Assembly (NCBI RefSeq): GCF_000331225.1
Contig: NZ_ANFY01000005.1
Span: forward strand, 62,001-126,000
DNA: 64,000 nt
Source of the DNA: Sandarakinorhabdus sp. AAP62
GTDB lineage: Bacteria > Pseudomonadota > Alphaproteobacteria > Sphingomonadales > Sphingomonadaceae
Reading direction: 5' to 3'
The position numbers and the translations under genes are program-made. This document shows positions 54,312 to 61,961 of this stretch, piece after piece (position 1 is the first letter of the stretch; every line of letters starts with the position of its first letter). The notes beneath the pieces are model-generated. The model ran no database searches. It was not told the DNA's origin and was given only the letters and a program-made list of their open reading frames with translations.

Positions 54312-55693
54312 GTCGCTGCCTCCCCCACCTGATCCCATGCTGCCCCCAGTGCGCCATAGAGCAATTTGCCCGACGACGCACGCGGCAGGGACGCCACGGC
54401 CTTCACCAGCAGGCCGCGTGGCGGGAAGGAAAAGGCCTCCACCAGCGCGGCGCGCACGGCATCGGCGTCGCCACCCTCGATCAGCACGCGAAGCTGGTCG
54501 TCCAGCCCGAAGGCAGCGCCGGCGACGTCCATGCGGGCGAGCTGCGCGTCGATATCATCCAGATTCACCCGCGTGCCGAACAATTTGATCATGCGGCTGG
54601 CGCGGCCGGTGATGGACAGGATGCCCTGTTCGTCGCGGCTGGCCAGATCGCCGGTCATCAGCACGCCGCCCAGCTCGTCCCCGCGCACCAGATCATCGGG
54701 CCCTTGCGCATAGCCCATCATGATGGCGGGCGACGTGCAGCGCATTTCGCCGGAAACGCCGGGTTCGGTGATCACGCTGCCATCGCCGGCGATCAGATCG
54801 ATGGAAACGCCGGGGATCGGCACGCCGATGGCGCCGGCATGGCCGGGCAGATGTTCCGGCGGCAGCCAGGTCAGGCGCGGGCCGGCCTCGGTCTGGCCAT
54901 ACATGGTGATGAAGCGCCGGCCGTTGCCGGCGGCCCATTCGGCATATTTGGCCACCACCGGCGCCGCCAGCTTGCCGCCGGCCTGGGTGAGGGTGGTGAG
55001 CGTCGGTGTTGCCAGCCGGTCCAGCCCCAGCCGGCGGATGGCGTCATAATGGAAGGGCACGCCCGACAGGCTGGTGGCGGCGCGGGTCCTGAGCCCGTCC
55101 CAATATTCGGCCTGCATGACGCCGTGGGCGGTCACCTCGATGCAGGCACCCACCAGCGCGTGGCTGTTGATGACGCTCATGCCATAGGAATAGCTGGTCG
55201 GCAGGGCGAGGAAGGGGCGCTCGGCAGCGGTCAGGCCCAGATAGTCGGCAATGGCCTGCGCGTTGGCCATCAGGGCGGCGGCGGTGAAGCGCGCCAGTTT
55301 CGGGCTGCCGGTGCTGCCCGAGGTGGAGAGCAGCACGGACAGATCGGGGTGCAGCGTGGTGCCGCCGGGGCCGGGCGTGATCGTGCCGTCGGGATCGATG
55401 ATGGCATCGGGGCGATAGAGATCGACCAGCGCCGCCCGCCGGTCCGGCGCCAGGTCATGCTCGATGGCCAGGACCGCGTGATCGCTGGCCAGCAGCGCCA
55501 GCCACGTCGCCACCGATGGCGCGCTGTTGGCGGTGCGCAGGAAGACGAGGGATCGCCTGCCCAGCGCCGCATCCAGCCTGGCCCGCTGCGCCAGCACGTC
55601 GGCGTAGGTCAATGCGGTGCCGGCATCATCGCGCACCGCCACGGCATCGCCATGGCCGGCAAGAATCGCAGTCCAGGGGGTGCCGGTCGTCAT
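54308..55693 (-). CDS. AMP-dependent acyl (acyl-ACP/CoA) synthetase, 461 aa
   Basis: ANL-superfamily enzyme. Motifs are LLSTSGSTGSPKLARFT near residue 120 (P-loop), TMYGQTEAGPRLTW near 262, TGDLASRDEQGILSITGRAS near 344 and the catalytic Lys in LPRASSGKLLYGALG near 438. The chain is about 50-80 residues shorter than most acyl-CoA synthetases. With the neighbouring carrier protein it probably loads the acyl group on that carrier. The ATG at 55693 is 18 bases after the carrier protein stop. Substrate unknown. Confidence 0.85.
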   Translation of the reverse strand: MTTGTPWTAILAGHGDAVAVRDDAGTALTYADVLAQRARLDAALGRRSLVFLRTANSAPSVATWLALLASDHAVLAIEHDLAPDRRAALVDLYRPDAIIDPDGTITPGPGGTTLHPDLSVLLSTSGSTGSPKLARFTAAALMANAQAIADYLGLTAAERPFLALPTSYSYGMSVINSHALVGACIEVTAHGVMQAEYWDGLRTRAATSLSGVPFHYDAIRRLGLDRLATPTLTTLTQAGGKLAAPVVAKYAEWAAGNGRRFITMYGQTEAGPRLTWLPPEHLPGHAGAIGVPIPGVSIDLIAGDGSVITEPGVSGEMRCTSPAIMMGYAQGPDDLVRGDELGGVLMTGDLASRDEQGILSITGRASRMIKLFGTRVNLDDIDAQLARMDVAGAAFGLDDQLRVLIEGGDADAVRAALVEAFSFPPRGLLVKAVASLPRASSGKLLYGALGAAWDQVGEAAT

Positions 55694-55711
55694 GGCCGGC
55701 GGGTCAGTCGT

Positions 55712-55942
55712 TCAGGCTGCAACGTCATATTTGGCCAGGATCTCGCGCACCTTGGCCACGCTCGACATGGCAACAATGTCGTCGGCATCCAGCATGATGT
55801 CGAAATTGTCTTCCAACGCCGTCACCAGCACCATGTGGGCCACCGAGTCCCATTCCTTGATCGACTGATAGGCAAGGCTGTCCACCACGCTCGCCGCATC
55901 AATCATCAGCGATTCCGCAAAGACTTCGGCAAGCGATTTCAT
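55712..55942 (-). CDS. Acyl carrier protein
   Basis: The 76-residue carrier has the phosphopantetheine site in IKEWDSVAHMVLV near residue 28, with the Asp-Ser motif followed by Val in place of the more usual Leu. The rest is acidic and helical (TALEDNFDIMLDADDIVAM), as in ACPs and polyketide carriers. The start at 55942 (MKSLAEVFAESL) is preferred; a frame extends 12 codons upstream without a good ribosome site. It is distinct from the housekeeping ACP and lies between the SDR and ligase genes. Confidence 0.85.
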   Translation of the reverse strand: MKSLAEVFAESLMIDAASVVDSLAYQSIKEWDSVAHMVLVTALEDNFDIMLDADDIVAMSSVAKVREILAKYDVAA

Positions 55943-56014
55943 CAGGCAATTCCCGGCAACAAAAGGATGACCGTTCATAACGGGTTGGACGTTGCAGAAT
56001 CAAGCACGCAGGCC

Positions 56015-56758
56015 TCACATCGCCATCGCGCCATCCACCCCGATCACCTGCCCGCTGATGTAACGGGCGCCGTCGCCGGCCAGGAACAGCACCAGCGGCG
56101 CCACATCCTCCGGCCGGCCGGTCCGGCCTAGCGCGATGCGCTCCACCAGGGCGGCGCGCTTGTCGTCGGGGATGCCGGCGGTCATGTCGGTCTCGATCGT
56201 GCCGGGGGCGACCGCGTTCACCCTTATGCCACGCGCGCCAACCTCGCGGGCAAGGCTGAGAGTCAGGCCGATCACCCCGGCCTTGGCGGCGCCATAGGCG
56301 GTGTGGCCGGGATAGCCGACGCGGCCGATGATCGAAGTGAGGTTGATGATCGAACCACCGCCTGCGCGCGCCATCAGCCGCACCGCATATTGGCAGCAGG
56401 TAAGGGTGCCGGTGAGATTGGTGGCCAGCGTTTCCGCCATGAGGCCGGTGCTGGTCATCTCGATCACCGCGTCCTTCAGCACACCGGCATTGTTGACGAG
56501 GATATCGAGCCGGCCAGCCTGTTTCTGCAGGGCCATGAAGGCGGCCTTGACCGCCGCCGGATCGGCGACATCAAAGGGCAGGGGGTGCAGATGATCAGCC
56601 ATGCCGCTGCCGGCGATCATGGCGTCCACTGCTTCGGCGCTGCGGCCGCCGACGAAAACGGTGGCACCGGCGCCGGCCAGGGCCAGCACGATGGCCCGGC
56701 CGATGCCGCGGGTGCCGCCCGTGACCATTGCGACGCGGCCGGAAAGTTCGCCTGCCAT
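56015..56758 (-). CDS. Short-chain dehydrogenase/reductase (FabG-like)
   Basis: The 247-residue NAD(P)-dependent SDR has VTGGTRGIGRAIVLALAG near residue 13, NNAG near 90, LTSIIGRVGYPGHTAYGAAK near 140 with the catalytic Ser, Tyr and Lys, and PGTIETDM near 187. The pattern is that of 3-oxoacyl-ACP reductases. In this context it may reduce an acyl-carrier intermediate, but it could act on a sugar. It is four bases downstream of the acyltransferase gene and is separated from the carrier gene by 72 bases. Confidence 0.85.
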   Translation of the reverse strand: MAGELSGRVAMVTGGTRGIGRAIVLALAGAGATVFVGGRSAEAVDAMIAGSGMADHLHPLPFDVADPAAVKAAFMALQKQAGRLDILVNNAGVLKDAVIEMTSTGLMAETLATNLTGTLTCCQYAVRLMARAGGGSIINLTSIIGRVGYPGHTAYGAAKAGVIGLTLSLAREVGARGIRVNAVAPGTIETDMTAGIPDDKRAALVERIALGRTGRPEDVAPLVLFLAGDGARYISGQVIGVDGAMAM

Positions 56759-56762
56759 GGCC

Positions 56763-57260
56763 TTATTCGGCCGCTGCGGCCTGGGTGGCAGCTGGGGCCG
56801 CGCCTTCGGCTGTGCGCTTGCTTTCGCGATCGAGGATCAGGCCCCACTTGCCGGTAACAATGCCGGTCTCCAGCACGCGCGCCGGGTTGCCGAACACGAT
56901 GCTGCCCGGCGGCACGTCGCGCATCACCACGCTGCCCATCGACACGATGCTGCCATCACCCACCGTCACGCCCGGCATGATGATGCTGTGCGCGCCGATG
57001 CTGCAGCGGCTGCCGATCTTCGTATCGATGTGCAGGTTGCGCGTCATGTCATGCGACAGGATGGTGGCGCCGAACACGATGGCGGTATCCTCACCAATGT
57101 GAATGCCGGCCGGGTTGGTGAGATCAAGCTTGGCGGAGAAGCTGATGGCGCTGCCCTTGCCGATGTTCATGCCCCAGACGCGGTTGAAGTAGAAGCGCCG
57201 CCATTCCATGATGGCGTTGCGCAAATCGCGCCGCAGTCTGGACAGTCTTGTTGTTGCCAT
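56763..57260 (-). CDS. Left-handed beta-helix acyltransferase (hexapeptide repeat)
   Basis: The 165-residue protein has hexapeptide repeats from GIHIGEDTAIVFGA near residue 52 through CSIGAHSIIMPGVTVGDGSI near 86 and SMGSVVMRDVPPGSI near 107, the left-handed beta-helix of O- and N-acyltransferases (WbbJ-like). The catalytic His is probably in ILSHDMTRN near 67. A basic, Ala-rich C-terminal tail follows. It would acylate a sugar. It starts 13 bases after the methyltransferase stop. Confidence 0.85.
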   Translation of the reverse strand: MATTRLSRLRRDLRNAIMEWRRFYFNRVWGMNIGKGSAISFSAKLDLTNPAGIHIGEDTAIVFGATILSHDMTRNLHIDTKIGSRCSIGAHSIIMPGVTVGDGSIVSMGSVVMRDVPPGSIVFGNPARVLETGIVTGKWGLILDRESKRTAEGAAPAATQAAAAE

Positions 57261-57273
57261 TGTTCCGCTCCGT

Positions 57274-58095
57274 TCAGCGATGCCGGAACAAGGTCACGAA
57301 ATGCCGCCGCTCCATGTCGTGTGTGGCGGCCAGCGGATTGGTTTCAAAGGGATATTCCACCACGACATTGTCGATCTTGTCAGACAGTTCGGGGGTGATG
57401 CGGCTGGTCACCGCGGCTTCCATGGTTTCAATGTCGATTTTCAGCGTGTGGATGCGGCCATGCTTGGCGATCACGGCGGCCAGCATTTCATTGCTGTCGG
57501 CGCACGGCACTTCGATCCACGTGCCGGTATCGCGGCCCACGCCGCCATAGCGGCCGGTGGGTTCCCAGCCGAACTGCACCATGCCGTTTTCGGTGCCCAC
57601 GGCGGTTTCATGCAGCGTCACCCGGTCGCCGAACTGGGCCAGATTCTTCTTCAGCCGTTCGATGTTGCGTGGCACCGGTTCGTGGCAATAGATCACCGCA
57701 TCCGGCCGGCGCGACAGGAAGAAGGCCGCCGAAATGCCGATGTTGGAACCGAAATCGACCACCACCTGGCCATCGGCCGGCGCATCATAGTCGCCGCGCA
57801 GGAAAATCTCGTTGATGGTCTGCACATCGTCGGGGGAATAGGTGGTCAGCGTGATCGGGCCTTGCGGTGTGCGCACGGTGATATCAGCCGGATAGGTGCC
57901 GCCATTCGACACATAGCGCTTCAGGAAATCGATGGGCGCATCCACCTTGGCCAGCGCATTGGCGGCAGCAACATAGTGGCGGCGTTCGAACAGCGCCCGC
58001 AGAATGACCCCGGCCGACCGCCTGTGTCGGACCGCTGAATCCAGCGCCCCAGTATCGATCGACTCCGGATCTGTTGCCGGCTGGCCGGTTTGCAT
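57274..58095 (-). CDS. FkbM family methyltransferase
   Basis: The 273-residue SAM-dependent O-methyltransferase has VVDFGSNIGISAAFFLSRRP near residue 124 (SAM motif), IYCHEPVPRNIERLKKNL near 146 and KIDIETMEAAVTSRI near 227. FkbM domains O-methylate sugars or polyketides and are frequent in glycan clusters. The ATG at 58095 is preceded by GGGAG. Upstream it leaves an 89-base gap to the flippase gene. It lies in the middle of the cluster. Confidence 0.88.
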   Translation of the reverse strand: MQTGQPATDPESIDTGALDSAVRHRRSAGVILRALFERRHYVAAANALAKVDAPIDFLKRYVSNGGTYPADITVRTPQGPITLTTYSPDDVQTINEIFLRGDYDAPADGQVVVDFGSNIGISAAFFLSRRPDAVIYCHEPVPRNIERLKKNLAQFGDRVTLHETAVGTENGMVQFGWEPTGRYGGVGRDTGTWIEVPCADSNEMLAAVIAKHGRIHTLKIDIETMEAAVTSRITPELSDKIDNVVVEYPFETNPLAATHDMERRHFVTLFRHR

Positions 58096-58184
58096 CTGAT
58101 ACTCCCGTTTTACAGAGTGCTGGCTTGTCGCAGTGCAACAACGCTTGTCAAGTCTCAAACCGGCTGCCGGGCGGCCCGCTTGTC

Positions 58185-59477
58185 TCAGGGCTTGGCCAAC
58201 AATATACGGCGCGCCAGCCACCAGGCTTGCACGGTCCGCAGGGCATAACCCCCGGCATAGGCCATCGCCAGGCCCGCGATTCCCAGCATGGGCACCAGCG
58301 CAAAGGCCAACGCCACCATCAGCGCGGCGCCGGCCAGCATCCAGGGCATGGTCTCGCGGCTGCGGCCGGCCATGGTGATGATCGCACCCGATGGCCCGGC
58401 CAGGATGGCCAGCATGTTGGCTGCCACCAGCCACTGCAGCAGCGGGGCCGCGCCGGCAAACGCCGGGCCAAACAACAGGGCCAACACCGGTTCCGGCCAG
58501 ATCAGCAGCGGCACGGCCACCGGCAAGGTCGATGCCAGCGCGGCATAGCGGTATCGGCGCAGGCGGCGATGGGCCAGATCAGGGCGGCCTTGGCGCAGAT
58601 CGCCCGAAACCGGCGCCGATATCATGGTCGCCACGGTCGAATAGATCACCGCAAACGGCATGGCGACCTGCCAGGCCGCGCGAAACGCCCCGGCATCGCC
58701 AGCACTGCCCAATGCGCCGGCCAGGAATTGTGGCAGCCACTGGCCAAAGAACATCAGGAAGGAAATCAGCATCATCGGCGCGCCGTCCCGCCACGGTGAC
58801 GGGGCATCCGGCACCGCCGACGCCCCCCAATGCCGCGTTTGCCGCCAGACCAGCACGAACAGCAGCGCCATCAGGGCGATCAGGCAGGCGGTGGCGGCCA
58901 GCACGCTGGTCTGCGCCTCGATGCGGCCTCCGTTCAGCAGCAGCAGGCCCAGCGCCAGCGCCAGCGGCACGGTGAACAGGCCATCGAACACTTGCGCCCT
59001 GACCGCGTTGCCCAGCCCGCGCACGATCCCCAGGCCCATCAGATAAAAGGCGTTGGCCGCAACAAAACCGGTCGCCGCCAGCAGCGCGCCCTGCTGTGCC
59101 GGGGCAAAGCCGGCGTTGAGCAGCAGCCAGATGCCGCCGGCATACAGCCCGGTGACCAGTGCAGCCAATGGTGTCACGAACTTCAGATAATGGCGCATAT
59201 GACTGGCCGCGGCCGCCTTGTCGCCCAACCGCAGATGAGCCGCCACTTCGCGCAGGGCAAGCTGATCGCACCCGACGACGGCGAGAATGGAGACCAGCTG
59301 CGCCGTCTGGATCGCCATCGCATAGCTGCCCAGCACTTCAGGTCCGCCGGCGCGGGCCAGCAGCAGGGTGACGATCAGGCCGGTGGCGATGTTGCCGGCC
59401 TTGATGCCCATCACGCTGGCATAGCGCAAAAGCGGCGCGATATTCGCCCGCCAGCCCGAGGGCGGCGCGTCAGGCAT
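58185..59477 (-). CDS. Oligosaccharide flippase (Wzx-like), polysaccharide biosynthesis protein
   Basis: The 430-residue protein is nearly all membrane helices (12-14), with IKAGNIATGLIVTLLLARAG near residue 25 and a basic N-terminus. It matches the MATE/Wzx type of polysaccharide exporters that flip lipid-linked sugars. The ATG at 59477 overlaps the parE stop by eight bases. No glycosyltransferase is in this window, so the exported polymer would be built elsewhere. It is the first gene of the cluster downstream of parE. Confidence 0.85.
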   Translation of the reverse strand: MPDAPPSGWRANIAPLLRYASVMGIKAGNIATGLIVTLLLARAGGPEVLGSYAMAIQTAQLVSILAVVGCDQLALREVAAHLRLGDKAAAASHMRHYLKFVTPLAALVTGLYAGGIWLLLNAGFAPAQQGALLAATGFVAANAFYLMGLGIVRGLGNAVRAQVFDGLFTVPLALALGLLLLNGGRIEAQTSVLAATACLIALMALLFVLVWRQTRHWGASAVPDAPSPWRDGAPMMLISFLMFFGQWLPQFLAGALGSAGDAGAFRAAWQVAMPFAVIYSTVATMISAPVSGDLRQGRPDLAHRRLRRYRYAALASTLPVAVPLLIWPEPVLALLFGPAFAGAAPLLQWLVAANMLAILAGPSGAIITMAGRSRETMPWMLAGAALMVALAFALVPMLGIAGLAMAYAGGYALRTVQAWWLARRILLAKP

Positions 59478-61473
59478 CGATGGCGTCGGCCTCGATCGAG
59501 GTGGCGTGGCTCTGGATGAAATGGAAGCGATGTTCGGGATTGCGGCCCATCAGCCGCTCCACCAGATCGGCGACATCGGCTCTGCCATCCACATCTTCGG
59601 GCAGCTTCACCCGGATCAGGCTGCGCCGCGCCGGATCCATGGTGGTTTCCTTCAGCTGCGCCGGGTTCATCTCGCCCAGGCCCTTGAACCGGCTGACTTC
59701 CACCTTGGACTTGCCGGCAAACACGGTCTTCATCAGCTCGGCGCGGTGGGCATCGTCGCGGGCATAGGCGACGGTGCCGCCAGCTGCGAGGCGATAGAGC
59801 GGCGGCTGGGCCAGGTAGAGCCGGCCATCGCGCACCAGGCCCGGCATCTCGCGGAAGAAGAAGGTCATCAGCAGCGTGGCAATATGGGCCCCGTCGACAT
59901 CGGCGTCGGTCATGATGACGATGCGTTCGTAACGCAGATTTTCCGGGCTGTACTTGTCGCGCGTGCCGCAGCCCATGGCCAGCGTCAGATCAGCGATTTC
60001 ATTATTGGCGCCGATCTTGGCCATGTTGGCGCTGGCGACGTTCAATATCTTGCCGCGGATGGGCAATATGGCCTGCGTGTTGCGATCGCGGGCCTGCTTG
60101 GCGCTGCCGCCGGCCGAATCGCCTTCTACGATGAACAATTCGGTGCCCACTGCGTCGTCCCGGGCGCAGTCGGTCAGCTTGCCCGGCAGGCGCAAGGACG
60201 ATTTGCTGGTCGCCGTCTTGCGCTTCACCATCATTTCCTGGCGGCGGCGCAGCCGGTCTTCCATGCGCTCCACCACGAAGGCCAGCAGCGCCTTGCCACG
60301 TTCGCCATTGGCCACCAGCCAGTGATCGAAATGATCCTTGATGGCGCCTTCCACCAGCCGCGTGGCTTCCGGGCTGGTCAGCCGGTCCTTGGTCTGGCTC
60401 TGGAACTGCGGGTCACGGATGAACAGCGACAGCATGATCTCCGCCCCGGCAAACACGTCCTCGCCGGAAAGATCAGCCGCCTTCTTGTTGCCGGTCAGGC
60501 CCGCATAATTTTTCAGGCCGCGCGTCAGCGCCAGGCGCAGGCCGGCTTCGTGGGTGCCGCCATCGGGGGTGGGGATGGTGTTGCAATAGAAGCTGGCGGA
60601 GCCTTCGCCATATTGCGGCCAGGCGCAGGCCCATTCCACCGCGCCCATCGGCTTGCCATCGGGGCCGGCGGGCAGATCAGTGCGGCCGGCGAACAGATCG
60701 GGCACCACCAGCGGGCGATTGTCGAGCCGCTCCTTCAGGTGATCGGCCAGGCCGCCGGGGAAGGTGAAGACGGCGGTTTCCGGCACATCGGGAGTCGCCA
60801 GTTCCGGCGCACAACGCCAGCGGATTTCGACGCCGCCGAACAGATAGGCCTTGGAACGGGCCAGCTTGTAGAGCCGGGCCGGCTTGAAGCGGGCATCTTC
60901 CCCAAAGATCTCGGCATCGGGATGGAACTTGACGCTGGTGCCGCGCCGGTTCTGGGTGGCGCCCAGTTCCTCGATCGGCCCTTGCGGAATCCCGCGCGAA
61001 TAACGCTGGCGATACAAGAGCTTGTTGCGGGCAACTTCCACCACCGTTTCGTCCGACAGCGCGTTGACGACGCTGATGCCCACGCCGTGCAGGCCGCCGG
61101 ACGTGGCATAGGCCTTGCCGCTGAACTTGCCGCCCGAATGCAGCATCGTCAGGATGACTTCCAGCGCCGATTTGTCGGGAAAGCGCGGGTGCGGATCAAC
61201 CGGGATGCCGCGGCCATTGTCGGTGATGGTCAGGCTGTTGTCGGCCTCCAGCGTCACCTCGATGCGGCTGGCGTGCCCGGCCACGGCTTCGTCCATCGCG
61301 TTATCCAGCACTTCGGCGGCAAGATGGTGCAGGGCGCGCTCATCGGTGCCGCCGATATACATGCCGGGGCGGCGGCGGACGGGCTCCAGCCCCTCCAGCA
61401 CCTCGATATGGCTGGCGTCATAATCGGTGGAGCTTTGCGTGGCAGCGAACAGATCAGAGGGCGGTGGTGTCAT
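59470..61473 (-). CDS. parE: DNA topoisomerase IV subunit B
   Basis: ParE is the ATPase of topoisomerase IV, which decatenates chromosomes. The 667-residue protein has the GHKL fold (EVLDNAMDEAVAGHASRI near residue 55, DNGRGIPVDPHPRF near 88, GGLHGVGISVVNALS near 129), and the TOPRIM motifs EGDSAGGSAKQARDRN near 447, PIRGKILNVASAN and TDADVDGAHIATLL near 525. It is of the ParE rather than GyrB length. A GTG at 61500 could extend the start by nine residues, but I prefer ATG 61473. Confidence 0.95.
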   Translation of the reverse strand: MTPPPSDLFAATQSSTDYDASHIEVLEGLEPVRRRPGMYIGGTDERALHHLAAEVLDNAMDEAVAGHASRIEVTLEADNSLTITDNGRGIPVDPHPRFPDKSALEVILTMLHSGGKFSGKAYATSGGLHGVGISVVNALSDETVVEVARNKLLYRQRYSRGIPQGPIEELGATQNRRGTSVKFHPDAEIFGEDARFKPARLYKLARSKAYLFGGVEIRWRCAPELATPDVPETAVFTFPGGLADHLKERLDNRPLVVPDLFAGRTDLPAGPDGKPMGAVEWACAWPQYGEGSASFYCNTIPTPDGGTHEAGLRLALTRGLKNYAGLTGNKKAADLSGEDVFAGAEIMLSLFIRDPQFQSQTKDRLTSPEATRLVEGAIKDHFDHWLVANGERGKALLAFVVERMEDRLRRRQEMMVKRKTATSKSSLRLPGKLTDCARDDAVGTELFIVEGDSAGGSAKQARDRNTQAILPIRGKILNVASANMAKIGANNEIADLTLAMGCGTRDKYSPENLRYERIVIMTDADVDGAHIATLLMTFFFREMPGLVRDGRLYLAQPPLYRLAAGGTVAYARDDAHRAELMKTVFAGKSKVEVSRFKGLGEMNPAQLKETTMDPARRSLIRVKLPEDVDGRADVADLVERLMGRNPEHRFHFIQSHATSIEADAIDA

Positions 61474-61589
61474 GGGCGCTTGTATAGGGTGCTCCGGCAC
61501 GGGCCGCCAGCGGGTAGGGACTTTGGGCGGGGTGCGACAATTTTTTTTGGCCCTACGCCATTTCGCGCATTGTTCTGTAACATTGTGCG

Positions 61590-61668
61590 GTGCAAAAGGG
61601 CGATGCCGATATGGCGATCCTCCCCAAGGATTTACTCGGGCCGGAACTCAGGTTCCGGCCCTTTTTTT
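61590..61668 (+). ncRNA. Candidate small RNA ending in a strong terminator
   Basis: In the 488-base gap between parE and amt a terminator on the plus strand has no gene before it. Upstream lies a small stem ATCCT/AGGAT with loop CCCCA (61617-61631), giving an exposed C-rich loop UCCUCCCC complementary to ribosome-binding sites, a feature of several alphaproteobacterial small RNAs. The 5' end is not defined; no clear promoter is seen. The transcript would be about 80 bases or longer. Confidence 0.45.
61638..61668 (+). terminator. Rho-independent terminator in the parE-amt gap
   Basis: GGGCCGGAAC (61638-61647) and GTTCCGGCCC (61652-61661) form a perfect ten-base stem with a TCAG loop followed by seven T residues. 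It is on the plus strand and does not follow any coding gene. Confidence 0.9.
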
Positions 61669-61908
61669 ATGTATTTTCCGATTGTTGGATAGGAAGGCGG
61701 GCAGGCCGGATCGAGCCGGTGGAAATTGGTGCAATGCACAATTGATGGTCTGCTGTCGAATCAGTGAACCGCATCAGCGGCGGCGTTCGACGGCGGGCAA
61801 ACGGCTGCAACCGCTGCCGGAGCGCCGGGCGCGATGCCTTTTCCGGACGATTGGCGCCACCGCAATTTTACCACTATCGCAACTTGGCTTGCACATGGTT
61901 CAGCCACA

Positions 61909-61937
61909 GGCTCAACATCATATCTGAAAGTTGAGCC
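61909..61937 (+). promoter_or_regulatory. Hairpin in the amt leader
   Basis: GGCTCAAC (61909-61916) and GTTGAGCC (61930-61937) pair perfectly around a 13-base loop, ending 24 bases before the amt start. A role as a binding site or translation control element is possible. No NtrC site or sigma-54 promoter with correct spacing was found in 61700-61960. Confidence 0.4.
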
Positions 61938-61961
61938 CGTCAGGGCAGCAGGGCACGGGGA

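Noticed and set aside
52015-55693. Bioluminescence (lux) operon
   Set aside because: LuxC- and LuxE-like genes are present, but no LuxA, LuxB, LuxD or LuxG homologues occur; the neighbours are glycan and carrier genes.
59506-61692. Long plus-strand frame opposite parE
   Set aside because: It lacks any known domain and lies entirely over the well-supported parE.
61700-61760. NtrC site before amt (TTGGTGCAATGCACAA)
   Set aside because: The half-sites are arranged in the opposite order to the NtrC consensus, and no sigma-54 promoter of correct spacing follows.
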